Positions 1 to 7,554 of a stretch of 64,000 bases of DNA are shown in pieces. The stretch is from assembly GCA_045615765.1 (NCBI GenBank), contig JAZLFM010000054.1:44753-108752 (forward strand), written 5' to 3'. The position numbers were made by a program, and so were the translations under genes. Within the stretch, counting starts at the first letter, position 1. Each line of letters starts with the position of its first letter. The notes below the pieces were generated by a model, which was given only the letters and a program-made list of their open reading frames with translations, searched no databases and was not told where the DNA came from. This DNA is from UBA1715 sp045615765. GTDB taxonomy: Bacteria; Bacteroidota; Bacteroidia; Bacteroidales; UBA1715.

Positions 1-161
1 GTGTATCATTACCTATATCTGAAGTATCCTATTGGGGCGGAATCAAAGACTCATCAATTGTAACTTATGGCTTTGACGACAAAGGAAACTGGATATTTAA
101 AAGAACTGTTAACAATAATCGTGAGCAACGCCAAGAACGCTCGATATTGTATTATAAATAA
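1..161 (+). CDS. C-terminal fragment of an unknown protein
   Basis: An open frame enters from the left edge (codons from base 3) and ends at TAA 159-161, giving about 52 residues. The visible part has a YGFDDKGNW-type motif followed by a charged tail ending ILYYK. Such 'DxKGNW' strands are common in secreted or lipoprotein beta-rich Bacteroidota proteins of unknown function. The start is outside the window, so no function is assigned. It converges on rpmE2 with about 240 bases between them. Confidence 0.55.
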   Translation, partial: VSLPISEVSYWGGIKDSSIVTYGFDDKGNWIFKRTVNNNREQRQERSILYYK

Positions 162-331
162 GCTCTAAATCAACATATATACAAATTGACTGCATTTTAT
201 CAAGGAGAAATTTCTAACTAACTCCTATCGGAATGATAATGCTTTACCCCTTCATTTATTAGCAATTCGCCCATCTTTCTAAGCGAAGCGAAAAATCCTT
301 GATTTCCAATAATAATATAATCTCATCACCA
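162..331. other. Intergenic stretch, no gene seen
   Basis: There is no convincing coding frame between the left-edge gene and the rpmE2 terminator. Bases 278-298 read TCTAAGCGAAGCGAAAAATC, a degenerate match to the TCTGAACGAAGTGAAGAATC arm of the right-edge repeat (63886-63905), so this may be a decayed copy of the same dispersed repeat. Confidence 0.4.
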
Positions 332-372
332 TAAAAAAAATAAATCCTTGCATCATTCGATACAAGGATTTA
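332..372 (-). terminator. Rho-independent terminator of rpmE2
   Basis: On the minus strand a 10-bp perfect stem (TAAATCCTTG / CAAGGATTTA) with a 12-nt loop is followed by a run of eight T (A-run at 333-340 on the plus strand). It lies 28 bases past the rpmE2 stop. Confidence 0.85.
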
Positions 373-399
373 TCAAATATTATGAAAAACAAATTAAAT

Positions 400-669
400 C
401 TATTTGTTAGCTGCAACTTTTTCGTAGTGAGCTTTGTATTTATTACGGAATTTATCAACACGACCTGCAGTATCAACAAATTTCATCTTACCTGTGAAGA
501 ATGGGTGTGAATAACTTGAAATTTCCAATTTTATTACAGGATATTCAACGCCGTCAACTGTAATAGTTTCTTTTGAAGGTGCACAAGAACGAGTGATGAA
601 AACTTGTTCGTTTGACATATCCTTGAACGCAACTAAGCGATAATTTTCTGGATGGATATCTTTTTTCAT
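400..669 (-). CDS. rpmE2: 50S ribosomal protein L31, type B
   Basis: This 89-residue basic protein starts MKKDIHPENYRLVAF and carries the SYSHPFFTGK and DTAGRVDKF motifs of bL31. It sits on the large ribosomal subunit near the central protuberance. It is the zinc-free type B: the CxxC pair of type A proteins is absent and only one Cys (CAPS) remains. The length matches type B (about 80-90). The gene is monocistronic, with a TTTG/TATCTTTG promoter upstream and a strong terminator downstream. Type B paralogues in other bacteria are often induced on zinc starvation, but no Zur-like operator is visible and no type A copy is in the window, so this may be the housekeeping L31. Confidence 0.97.
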   Translation of the reverse strand: MKKDIHPENYRLVAFKDMSNEQVFITRSCAPSKETITVDGVEYPVIKLEISSYSHPFFTGKMKFVDTAGRVDKFRNKYKAHYEKVAANK

Positions 670-708
670 TGCTTTTGTATTAAATTACTTCCTTATTTTT
701 TCGTGTGG

Positions 709-738
709 CAAAGATACATAAAATATTTAATCTTCAAA
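709..738 (-). promoter_or_regulatory. Bacteroidota promoter of rpmE2
   Basis: Read on the minus strand, TTTG (738-735) is followed after 18 nt by TATCTTTG (716-709), a good match to the -33/-7 consensus. The expected start is near 702, giving a leader of about 33 nt. The -33 box abuts the stop codon of the upstream MORN gene. Confidence 0.75.
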
Positions 739-739
739 C

Positions 740-1609
740 TTATTTTTTTGTTTTCTCTTTTTTCTTCTTTGCTTTTGGTGCTGGAGCCACTTCTTCGTCT
801 TTTTGAGAACCAAAAATATAAGCTTCTGGATTATCTAAATAGTCTTGTGGATCAACATGTTTGCCTTCTTGACCAAGAATTTCTTCATCTATCATCTTGG
901 TTTCTGCGCGTTCATATTCATCTTCGTTTACTATTTTTCCTTTATTGTATTCTATTTTTATCTTAACGGAACCATCTTCCTTAAAGTATTGCCATAAACC
1001 ATCACGTACATTTTCTGCATATTTTCCATCTATATGGCAAACACCATCTGCAAAGAAGACTTTAAACTCTCCATCAAGTTTATTTTCCTTATAACTAGCT
1101 TTTTGACGAATTTTACCATCTTCATAGAACCAAATCCACTCTCCTTCTTTTAAACTATCTTTCCAGTTTTTTATTTCCATAGGTTGGTTTTCCTGAGTTT
1201 GCCAATACACAACACTTTTTCCGTGCAATTTTCCGTGATTGTAAGATTCTTCCATTATCACCTTATTGCTTTCACCATAATATTGCCACAACCCGTTTTT
1301 CTTTTTTGCATAATAAGAACCTTTAGCCGACAATTCACCAGAAGCATCATACATCGTTACTTGAACAGAATTTGTGTCTTTCGTATCATAAATCATTTCA
1401 TATTTCAATAATCCATTTTCATGATACTTTTTCAATGTACCTACAGGCGTATTATTTTTGAAATAGCCTTCCATCTTTATGTTTCCGTTTGGATATTTCA
1501 CCAACCATTTTCCCTGTTTCTTACCGTTGGCATCCATATAATTTAATTGTTGCCCATTTACTGCAAAAGCAGCAACAATCATCATAACTAGAACTGCTAT
1601 TTTCTTCAT
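740..1609 (-). CDS. Secreted MORN/YwqK-type repeat protein
   Basis: This 289-residue protein has a signal peptide (MKKIAVLVMMIVAAFAVNGQ) and then about eight MORN-like repeats of roughly 23 residues, each with a G-K-W/L/E, Y/F-x-x-G-x-[IL]-K core (KQGKWLVKYPNGNIKMEGYF, KNGLWQYY, KEGEWIWFYEDGKIRQKASY, RDGLWQYFKEDGSVKIKIEY). The C-terminal 60 residues are acidic and end in a Lys-rich tail (KAKKKKEKTKK). Repeats of this family occur in 'YwqK-like' proteins, whose biochemical role is generally unknown; an antitoxin label is sometimes transferred without evidence. It lies 11 bases downstream of the RNase G/E gene and is probably cotranscribed with it. A periplasmic location follows from the signal peptide. 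Confidence 0.85.
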   Translation of the reverse strand: MKKIAVLVMMIVAAFAVNGQQLNYMDANGKKQGKWLVKYPNGNIKMEGYFKNNTPVGTLKKYHENGLLKYEMIYDTKDTNSVQVTMYDASGELSAKGSYYAKKKNGLWQYYGESNKVIMEESYNHGKLHGKSVVYWQTQENQPMEIKNWKDSLKEGEWIWFYEDGKIRQKASYKENKLDGEFKVFFADGVCHIDGKYAENVRDGLWQYFKEDGSVKIKIEYNKGKIVNEDEYERAETKMIDEEILGQEGKHVDPQDYLDNPEAYIFGSQKDEEVAPAPKAKKKKEKTKK

Positions 1610-1620
1610 GTTAACCTATT

Positions 1621-3174
1621 TTAATAAATTATTTCTTCGTGATCGGGAGTTTCAAATCTATATTCCATGAAAGAATTTTCATTCGATTCTACAACTTTCA
1701 CACCAAAACCATATTTACGTTTCCATTGAAATTCAATAGAAAACAATCCTTTCTTTATATGGGAAGCTATATATGGATGAGTCTTAATAATTACATTCTT
1801 ATGATTTGTGTTTTGCATAACACACGAAAGTTCATTCTCAATTTCTTGTACAAAATTTATACTTGGCGAAATTGTTCCTGTTCCTTTACAAGACGGACAC
1901 ACTTCATTAGTGTTTATCTTTTGTTCCGGACGAACTCTCTGACGAGTTATCTGCATCAGACCAAATTTCGATAAAGGCAAAATATTATGTTTTGCTCTAT
2001 CGTCGGCCATAGCTTCTTTCATTGTTTCATATAAAAGCGTCTTGTTATCGTTCTCTTTCATATCAATGAAATCCACAATAACAATTCCTCCCAAATCACG
2101 CAAACGAATCTGACGGGCTATTTCCAATGCAGAAGCGATATTCACTTCTATTGCATTTCCTTCCTGGTCTTTACCTGCTTTGGTTCTATTTCCACTATTT
2201 ACATCTATTACATGTAATGCCTCTGTTTTCTCAATTATGAGATACGCACCACTTTTTACTGGTACAGTCTTTCCAAAAGAACTTTTTATCTGGCGTTCTA
2301 TACCATATTGTTCGTAAATAGGAGGACCTGCGCTATACAACTTTACATTTTTCTCATTTTCAGGAGAAATACTTGCGATATAACTTTTTACCTCTTCGAA
2401 TAATTCTGGTGTATCTACAACTATTTCCGAAAACGAAGGATTATAAACATCACGCAACAACGACGAAACTCTATCAACTTCACGTTGTACGAGATAAGGA
2501 GTTTTATTTCGAACCTCTTTAACTTTTACTAAAACAGCACTCCATTTTTTTGTCAAGTCAGAGATTTCTTTTTCCATTGTCTCCACATCACATCCTGCAG
2601 CTGCAGTTCTAATAATTGCACCATAGTTGTTAGGGAGCAAATTTTTAGTGATTTTTCGAAGTCTATTTCTTTCCTCGGAAGACTCTATTTTTTGAGAAAT
2701 GGAAATTTTATTTGAAAACGGGAGCAATATGATATTTCTGCCCGCTAATGATATTTCTGCTGTAAGTTTTGGACCTTTTGTTGAGATTGGTTCTTTGGCA
2801 ACTTGAACCAGAATCAACTCATTTAATTGAAACAAATCTGTTACAACACCATTTTTATCTATTTCTGGTTCTAAAGCAATTGTTTCAAAAGCGTCATTAG
2901 GCCTGCCGTCTGCTACATTTTTCAAATAGCCATGAAACGATTCAAATTGTGGGCCTAAATCATTGTAGTGAAGAAATGCTGCATGTTCGTAACCTACATT
3001 TACGAATATGGCATTAAGAGAAGGCATTATTTTTTTTACCTTGGCAAGATATATGTCACCAACTGCAAAATTGCATTCATTATTACTTGAAACAACTTCA
3101 AGCAACTTTGAATTTTCCAATAATGCTATATCTACGGACTTTTCTCTTCCTCGAATAACTATTTCCTTACTCAC
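1621..3174 (-). CDS. rng: Ribonuclease G/E family endoribonuclease
   Basis: The 517-residue protein cuts single-stranded RNA in rRNA/tRNA maturation and mRNA decay. An S1-like domain occupies about residues 38-130 (GDIYLAKVKKIMPSLNAIFV...YEHAAFLHY). The catalytic core includes the metal-binding aspartates in HVIDVNSGN and IVIVDFIDM, and the zinc-link motif CPSCKGTG. Its length fits RNase G rather than RNase E, and the long C-terminal scaffold is absent. The start is GTG at 3174-3172, because no ATG gives the conserved N-terminus SKEIVIRGREKSVDIALLE. A perfect 15-bp hairpin lies 17 bases upstream of the start (3191-3221). It follows the HU and COX24-like genes on the same strand and precedes the MORN gene. 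Confidence 0.95.
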   Translation of the reverse strand: MSKEIVIRGREKSVDIALLENSKLLEVVSSNNECNFAVGDIYLAKVKKIMPSLNAIFVNVGYEHAAFLHYNDLGPQFESFHGYLKNVADGRPNDAFETIALEPEIDKNGVVTDLFQLNELILVQVAKEPISTKGPKLTAEISLAGRNIILLPFSNKISISQKIESSEERNRLRKITKNLLPNNYGAIIRTAAAGCDVETMEKEISDLTKKWSAVLVKVKEVRNKTPYLVQREVDRVSSLLRDVYNPSFSEIVVDTPELFEEVKSYIASISPENEKNVKLYSAGPPIYEQYGIERQIKSSFGKTVPVKSGAYLIIEKTEALHVIDVNSGNRTKAGKDQEGNAIEVNIASALEIARQIRLRDLGGIVIVDFIDMKENDNKTLLYETMKEAMADDRAKHNILPLSKFGLMQITRQRVRPEQKINTNEVCPSCKGTGTISPSINFVQEIENELSCVMQNTNHKNVIIKTHPYIASHIKKGLFSIEFQWKRKYGFGVKVVESNENSFMEYRFETPDHEEIIY

Positions 3175-3190
3175 GACTTATGTATTAAAA

Positions 3191-3221
3191 GAAATCCATT
3201 ATTGAATCAATAATGGATTTC
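3191..3221 (-). terminator. Perfect 15-bp hairpin between the COX24-like gene and rng
   Basis: GAAATCCATTATTGA is followed by one base and its exact reverse complement. On the minus strand it is followed only by CTTTTAA, a weak T-tract. It could terminate or attenuate the HU/COX24-like transcript, or act as a leader structure of rng. Confidence 0.6.
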
Positions 3222-3260
3222 TAGAATGTAAAAAACTTAAGAATTTAGAAACAATTCAAA

Positions 3261-3350
3261 TTATTTCTTCTTGTGACGATTTTTTCTTAGACGTTTTTTT
3301 CTTTTGTGTGTAGCCATTTTATGGCGTTTATGTTTTTTTCCGTTTGGCAT
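3261..3350 (-). CDS. 29-residue AURKAIP1/COX24-domain (mS38-like) protein
   Basis: A very small gene starts at ATG 3350-3348 and ends at TAA 3263-3261. It encodes MPNGKKHKRHKM followed by ATHKRKKRLRKNRHKKK. The strongly basic sequence with a KMxTHKRKKRLRKxRHK core is the AURKAIP1/COX24 (mS38-like) signature, a family found as tiny proteins in Bacteroidota and as part of the mitochondrial small ribosomal subunit. A ribosome-associated role is therefore likely but inferred. The gene is 14 bases downstream of the HU stop codon, so the two are probably cotranscribed. It is easily missed because of its size; composition and sequence together leave little doubt that it is real. Confidence 0.9.
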   Translation of the reverse strand: MPNGKKHKRHKMATHKRKKRLRKNRHKKK

Positions 3351-3364
3351 AACTAATCCTCCAA

Positions 3365-3649
3365 TTATTTTACGTTATTTTTTACTAAATTCATAAATGT
3401 TTTTGCTGGTTTGAAATCAGGCACATTATGAGCAGGAATTTTGATTGTAGTATTTTTTGTAATGTTACGAGCAGTTTTTTCAGCACGTTTTTTAACTACA
3501 AAACTTCCAAATCCTCTCAAATAAACATTGTTATTTTCTTTCAAAGATTTTTTAATTGCTTCCATCGAAGATTCTAAGGCTCTTTGAACAACAACTTTTT
3601 CAATGCCTGTCTTTTTCGAAACTTCGTTTACGATATCAGCCTTTGTCAT
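3365..3649 (-). CDS. HU/IHF family DNA-binding protein
   Basis: This 94-residue protein has the complete HU fold: N-terminal helices MTKADIVNEVSKKTGIEK, the VYLRGFGSFVVKKRAEKTARN strand and arm start, the Pro-containing DNA-intercalating arm (KIPAHNVPDFKPA) and the C-terminal helix. It bends and compacts DNA as a dimer in the nucleoid. Whether it works as a homodimer or an IHF-like heterodimer cannot be told. A promoter (3697-3726) gives an expected leader of about 40 nt that contains a (TAT)6 triplet run. The COX24-like ribosomal gene follows. Confidence 0.95.
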   Translation of the reverse strand: MTKADIVNEVSKKTGIEKVVVQRALESSMEAIKKSLKENNNVYLRGFGSFVVKKRAEKTARNITKNTTIKIPAHNVPDFKPAKTFMNLVKNNVK

Positions 3650-3660
3650 TTCTGTATATT

Positions 3661-3679
3661 TATTATTATTATTATTATT
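3661..3679. repeat. Trinucleotide repeat in the HU gene leader
   Basis: Six TAT units plus one T (AAT/ATA units on the coding strand) lie 12-30 bases upstream of the HU start and downstream of its promoter, so they should be part of the mRNA leader. Confidence 0.9.
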
Positions 3680-3696
3680 CCTTCTTAAAAGATGTG

Positions 3697-3726
3697 CAAA
3701 TGTACACTTATTATTTAATAATCAAA
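3697..3726 (-). promoter_or_regulatory. Bacteroidota promoter of the HU gene
   Basis: On the minus strand TTTG (3726-3723) is followed after 18 nt by TACATTTG (3704-3697). This fits the consensus and places transcription start near 3690. Confidence 0.75.
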
Positions 3727-3744
3727 AAATTACACTTGCATTTT

Positions 3745-4467
3745 TTACTTTAACAAATTATCTCCTTCGTCAACTGCTTGTTCTTTACAATATCTGTTTA
3801 AGAATCTATCATTTCTAATGATAGCAAACTTACCTTTTATTGTATCACCAATTGTTGTATAGTGTTGTTCATCCTTATACAAAACTATCATATAAGAATA
3901 TACACCAGAAGTAAGAGGTTTTGTATTATTCCATTCATAATAACCAAGAGTTGTATCCATCGCAACCTCACCGATAAACAAGTTATTTCTGTTATCGTAG
4001 TCGGTATAGACACGCATTTTTGTTGTATCGTCAGTTGTTTTAATGAACAATCTGTTATAAGGGAACTGATTTATACCACCAATGTGGAAGTATGAGTTCT
4101 TGTCATCATTGAATGCTGTATCAGGATTCACACGACATGGGCAAGCAGTATCGTTTCCTGCTTTCAATGAATCTTGTGCTTCTTTTACTGTACACAATTT
4201 TTGAAAATCTTTGTGTACCATATATGGATATACATACGCACCCATTACTGGACTATATGCCATAGAATCACACATTGGGTGATTACTTGGTGTCATTACC
4301 GGATATATCGTAAGAGCCTTTGTAGGTGCTGATGTATCTGGATATATAGTTGTTTTCACAAGTCCTTCGATCTTACAATCAAGACATTCTTCGTCTTTCT
4401 TACAAGAAGACATAATCAATGCGCCAAAACCTAAAAGCACAAGAGCTGATGCGAAATACTTCTTCAT
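3745..4467 (-). CDS. Hypothetical lipoprotein
   Basis: A 240-residue protein with a lipoprotein signal (MKKYFASALVLLGFGALIMSSC, lipobox MSSC) and an immediate Cys-containing stretch (KKDEECLDCK). No family is recognised. The middle has repeated Tyr/Asp/Thr-rich segments (NQFPYNRLFIKTTDDTTKMRVYTDYDNRNN, split here only by reading) and a YYEWNNTKPLTSGVYSYMI segment, where 'G-x-Y-x-Y-x-I' resembles a beta-sandwich ending like those in secreted gliding-type proteins. It is probably monocistronic: a TATATTTG element lies upstream and HU is downstream with its own promoter. Confidence 0.8.
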   Translation of the reverse strand: MKKYFASALVLLGFGALIMSSCKKDEECLDCKIEGLVKTTIYPDTSAPTKALTIYPVMTPSNHPMCDSMAYSPVMGAYVYPYMVHKDFQKLCTVKEAQDSLKAGNDTACPCRVNPDTAFNDDKNSYFHIGGINQFPYNRLFIKTTDDTTKMRVYTDYDNRNNLFIGEVAMDTTLGYYEWNNTKPLTSGVYSYMIVLYKDEQHYTTIGDTIKGKFAIIRNDRFLNRYCKEQAVDEGDNLLK

Positions 4468-4513
4468 TGTTATTAAATTTTAATTATAATAATTCTAAAA
4501 TTTTGATAGTAAG

Positions 4514-4521
4514 CAAATATA
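4514..4521 (-). promoter_or_regulatory. -7 promoter element of the lipoprotein gene
   Basis: TATATTTG on the minus strand, 46 bases upstream of the start codon; no clear -33 TTTG was seen. Confidence 0.5.
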
Positions 4522-4541
4522 AAATATTTTTTTAGAAAACA

Positions 4542-6653
4542 TTAATTAAAATTAATTCTATTGTCTTCTATATCTGAACCTTCTTCCAAAACTTTATAAA
4601 TATTATTTGTCATTAGCGAAGAAACACGTTGTTTTTGTACTGCTTGTTCTTTTTCAGCAGTTGTTACATCTGCAGTTTCTTTTGCTGTAACTTGCGCTAC
4701 ATATACTCCTCTTTCACCAGCTATTGGTTGAGAAACAGTTCCTTTTTCCATTGCTGAAAGTGCAGCAAACACAACTGGTTCAAAACCTATACCAGGACCA
4801 CTAATTGAAGCAAATGAAAGATTTGCTGATTCTTGAACTGTTACTGATTTTGCTTGTGCAACAGAAGCAAGTGAAGAACAATCTACATTCTTTAAATCTG
4901 CAAGAATTGCTTTTTTCTTTTGTTCTTTAATGTACTCTGCTTTTACTATATCTTTTACTTTATCTAAAGATTGAGTACCTTTTTCTTCTATAGAATTTAT
5001 CACAGCAACAACAAATCTGTCACCACAACGGAAAATTTCAGAAACTTCACCAACTTTCTTTTTATTTTGATGGCTCCAACGAATTACTTGTCTTGAGTCA
5101 TCAATACCTGGCAACACTCTTTGATTTTCTTCTGTAGTTGCAGATCTCATAACTAATGCTTGATCTGCTTCAACAGCTGCATCAAATTGTTCTTTTGTTC
5201 TGTTTTCAGAAACAAACTTAACAGCATTTTGATAAACTTTCGAACGAGTTTGTTGTGAATATGTAACTGTTTTTGACAACACTTGTACTTGTACACGTTT
5301 TGATTTTGGACCTTGAGCCAAAATTTTTACTAAGTGAACGCCATAGTTTGAAGGAACAATGTATAAACCATTCACATTACCGAAGAAACTTGAATCTTGG
5401 AAAGAACGAACCATTTCTCCTTCGTGGAACCAGTCAATCAAACCACCATTTACAGCAGAAGCTGAATCTACTGAATATTTCTTTGCTAATTCTGCGAAAT
5501 CACCACCTTTTTCAACAACTTTCTTTAAGCTATCGATTACATCATAAGCATTTTCTGTATTTACAAGAATATGTTGAACTTTTGCTGAATCTGCGACTAA
5601 ACGTATGTCAGAGATTTTAGCGATATTATAACTATTGTTTTCGAAATATACTGGAGTAACATCACCTATTGAACCGCCAAACGCAAATGAATCTACAGAT
5701 GCTGCCAAAGTTCCTTTTTTATAATAATTTGCATCAAAAGCTACATCAGAATTCAAGTTCAAGAATAGTCTATCGTTTTTAGTTGTTTTAAAGTCTTCTG
5801 CTTTAGCAACAACAGCATCTTCTACAGACTTAATGTCTTCTGCTGTTGGAACGATATCAAATGTTACATATTCAATTGAAACACCATCTTCTTGTTTGAA
5901 TCGTTTTTCATTCTTTATTGTTTTATAGAAAGAAGCTAAGTCAGCATCTTTCACATCAATTGTTGAATCTTCGATTGATTCATAAGGAACTTTTACATAT
6001 TCAATTGTAAATTGTTCATTTTTTGTTTTTGCTAAATCTTCAGCTTCTAACTTTGTTACATATATACCATTAGAAACTAAACTTACATATTTTCTACGTA
6101 AAGTATTTTCGTGTAATGTTTTTTCGAATTGAATCCAATTTTCATAAAATTCAGGATTGTTTTCTTTTGCAGCCGACAAGTTACTTAATACATTCACAAG
6201 AACTTCTTTGTCAAACTGACCTGTTTGTGGGTTTCTGAAATAATATTGAAGTTCAGGATCAATATTATCACCAACTGTAATGTCTTGTATTTCTTCATCA
6301 GAAACACCTTGCATATTTAAATATGACTTGTATTCACTAATTCCAAGATTCGAATATGCTTTTTCGAACAACTTTCCTGTTAAAAATTGTCTCCACGCTG
6401 CAGTATGCAATTGTTCTCTTTGAGAGTATGACAATTCTTGACCATTACTTTTTTGTTGGTTTTCTAACAATTCATAAATATTGTAATACTCATCGTATGT
6501 ATATTCGTCGCCATTTACCTTAGCAATAACATTGCTTTGTTTTGAAGAGAAAAGCGAAGTATCAAGACCTGTAACGATGAAGGCTAGAAGAGCCAAACCA
6601 ATTACTAAAGTTAAGATCCACGAATTTTTACGTAAAGATTGAATAGCTGCCAT
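4542..6653 (-). CDS. ppiD: PpiD/SurA-like membrane-anchored peptidyl-prolyl isomerase
   Basis: This 703-residue foldase has one N-terminal membrane anchor (WILTLVIGLALLAFIVTGL, about residues 12-31), a SurA/PpiD-type helical chaperone region, and a parvulin (PPIC) domain near residues 355-460 (VQHILVNTENAYDVIDSL...KYSVDSASAVNGGLIDWF). The C-terminal third is a second chaperone-like region. It should help fold periplasmic and outer-membrane proteins at the outer face of the inner membrane. Length and order match Bacteroidota PpiD-like proteins. It has its own promoter (6698-6727) although it follows the CoaX-LptC block on the same strand, a context that also concerns the envelope. Confidence 0.92.
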   Translation of the reverse strand: MAAIQSLRKNSWILTLVIGLALLAFIVTGLDTSLFSSKQSNVIAKVNGDEYTYDEYYNIYELLENQQKSNGQELSYSQREQLHTAAWRQFLTGKLFEKAYSNLGISEYKSYLNMQGVSDEEIQDITVGDNIDPELQYYFRNPQTGQFDKEVLVNVLSNLSAAKENNPEFYENWIQFEKTLHENTLRRKYVSLVSNGIYVTKLEAEDLAKTKNEQFTIEYVKVPYESIEDSTIDVKDADLASFYKTIKNEKRFKQEDGVSIEYVTFDIVPTAEDIKSVEDAVVAKAEDFKTTKNDRLFLNLNSDVAFDANYYKKGTLAASVDSFAFGGSIGDVTPVYFENNSYNIAKISDIRLVADSAKVQHILVNTENAYDVIDSLKKVVEKGGDFAELAKKYSVDSASAVNGGLIDWFHEGEMVRSFQDSSFFGNVNGLYIVPSNYGVHLVKILAQGPKSKRVQVQVLSKTVTYSQQTRSKVYQNAVKFVSENRTKEQFDAAVEADQALVMRSATTEENQRVLPGIDDSRQVIRWSHQNKKKVGEVSEIFRCGDRFVVAVINSIEEKGTQSLDKVKDIVKAEYIKEQKKKAILADLKNVDCSSLASVAQAKSVTVQESANLSFASISGPGIGFEPVVFAALSAMEKGTVSQPIAGERGVYVAQVTAKETADVTTAEKEQAVQKQRVSSLMTNNIYKVLEEGSDIEDNRINFN

Positions 6654-6697
6654 AATTATATCTATTTCTTTTTGTTTAGTTCATATTTTCAAGTTGG

Positions 6698-6727
6698 CAA
6701 AGATAATAAAATTGCCAAACAAGCAAA
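6698..6727 (-). promoter_or_regulatory. Bacteroidota promoter of the PpiD-like gene
   Basis: On the minus strand TTTG (6727-6724), an 18-nt spacer, then TATCTTTG (6705-6698), 44 bases upstream of the start. Confidence 0.75.
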
Positions 6728-6751
6728 CCAATACGGACAATATTTTTATTT

Positions 6752-6958
6752 CTAGTCTTTTTGTTCTTTTTTTCGTTTATATCTGCGAAAACCATACATT
6801 GTAAAAGCTAGTACAGAAAGAACAACAAATTTTACAAATTCTTGATTCACGCCATGGTAATACACATCTGTCAGTGCTGTCAGTAAAGATGCTACAGCTA
6901 TTGTAAGCCATGCATATTCCATTATCACTAAATATATATCGTATTTTGCTTTTCCCAT
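6752..6958 (-). CDS. Small two-helix membrane protein
   Basis: A 68-residue protein with two predicted membrane helices (about 10-28, YLVIMEYAWLTIAVASLLTA, and 41-57, FVKFVVLSVLAFTMYGF) and a Lys/Arg-rich C-terminus (RRYKRKKEQKD), suggesting both ends face the cytoplasm. The start overlaps the lptC stop by one base (TAATG), a sign of translational coupling. No named family is recognised. Its place after lptC suggests an envelope role, which is inference. Confidence 0.85.
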   Translation of the reverse strand: MGKAKYDIYLVIMEYAWLTIAVASLLTALTDVYYHGVNQEFVKFVVLSVLAFTMYGFRRYKRKKEQKD

Positions 6959-7554
6959 TACTCTTCTTCTTCAGGAATATTCTCGTTTTCAAAAGAAATA
7001 ACTCCAGTAACTTTTTGCACTTGCCAGTCCGTAAACTGATCATCAGAAATAAATCCCTCTCCTATTATTATATCATCGGGAGATGTTACCTGTACTTTTT
7101 TATCAGATGAAATTGTTCCTTTTTTTTGATTCCAAACAAGAAATTCTGTCTGTAAGCATTCTTGTTTTTGTATATTTTTTGCGACGACATTTCCACGAGC
7201 TTCCCAAACCTTATCCGCTTCATAATTTATCGCATAATTCGTGGAAATCATCGACAGTGTGTCCGGATATGACGAGTATTGCACCACAACGACTCCTTCA
7301 GGAAATTCCATAACATCCTGTTCATCTCCGTCTACTTTGCGTTTCAAAATTTTAGGAGTTGTAATACTCAAAACTATCTTTCCATACTCTTTTTGAACAA
7401 AACAAATGGAATCACCGGAAAGTAACGGTAGTTTTTCCAACTCCGATACTTCGATGACATTTTTCATGTCATTATTACACGAAAAAAACAGTATGACGGC
7501 TACAAACGCCATCATACTGTTTATAACGATTCTGTTTTTCCCTACAGATTTCAC
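6958..7554 (-). CDS. lptC: LPS export protein LptC
   Basis: A 198-residue protein with a lipoprotein-like N-terminus (MMAFVAVILFFSC, lipobox FFSC) and an LptC-type beta-jellyroll (about residues 45-190: KIVLSITTPKILKR, EFPEGVVVVQYSSYPDTLSM, YEADKVWEARGNVVAKN, LVWNQKKGTISSDKKVQV). It carries lipopolysaccharide from the LptBFG transporter to LptA in the periplasm. The start is GTG at 7554-7552, overlapping the stop of the TPR gene by one base (TAGTG), and the 68-residue gene overlaps its stop in turn. An internal ATG upstream of the hydrophobic segment is possible. Other lpt genes are not in the window. Confidence 0.9.
   Translation of the reverse strand: MKSVGKNRIVINSMMAFVAVILFFSCNNDMKNVIEVSELEKLPLLSGDSICFVQKEYGKIVLSITTPKILKRKVDGDEQDVMEFPEGVVVVQYSSYPDTLSMISTNYAINYEADKVWEARGNVVAKNIQKQECLQTEFLVWNQKKGTISSDKKVQVTSPDDIIIGEGFISDDQFTDWQVQKVTGVISFENENIPEEEE

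Noticed and set aside
740..1609. Toxin-antitoxin label for the MORN/YwqK-like protein
   Set aside because: It has a signal peptide and no toxin partner; the label comes from weak family naming, so only 'MORN/YwqK-type repeat protein' is used.
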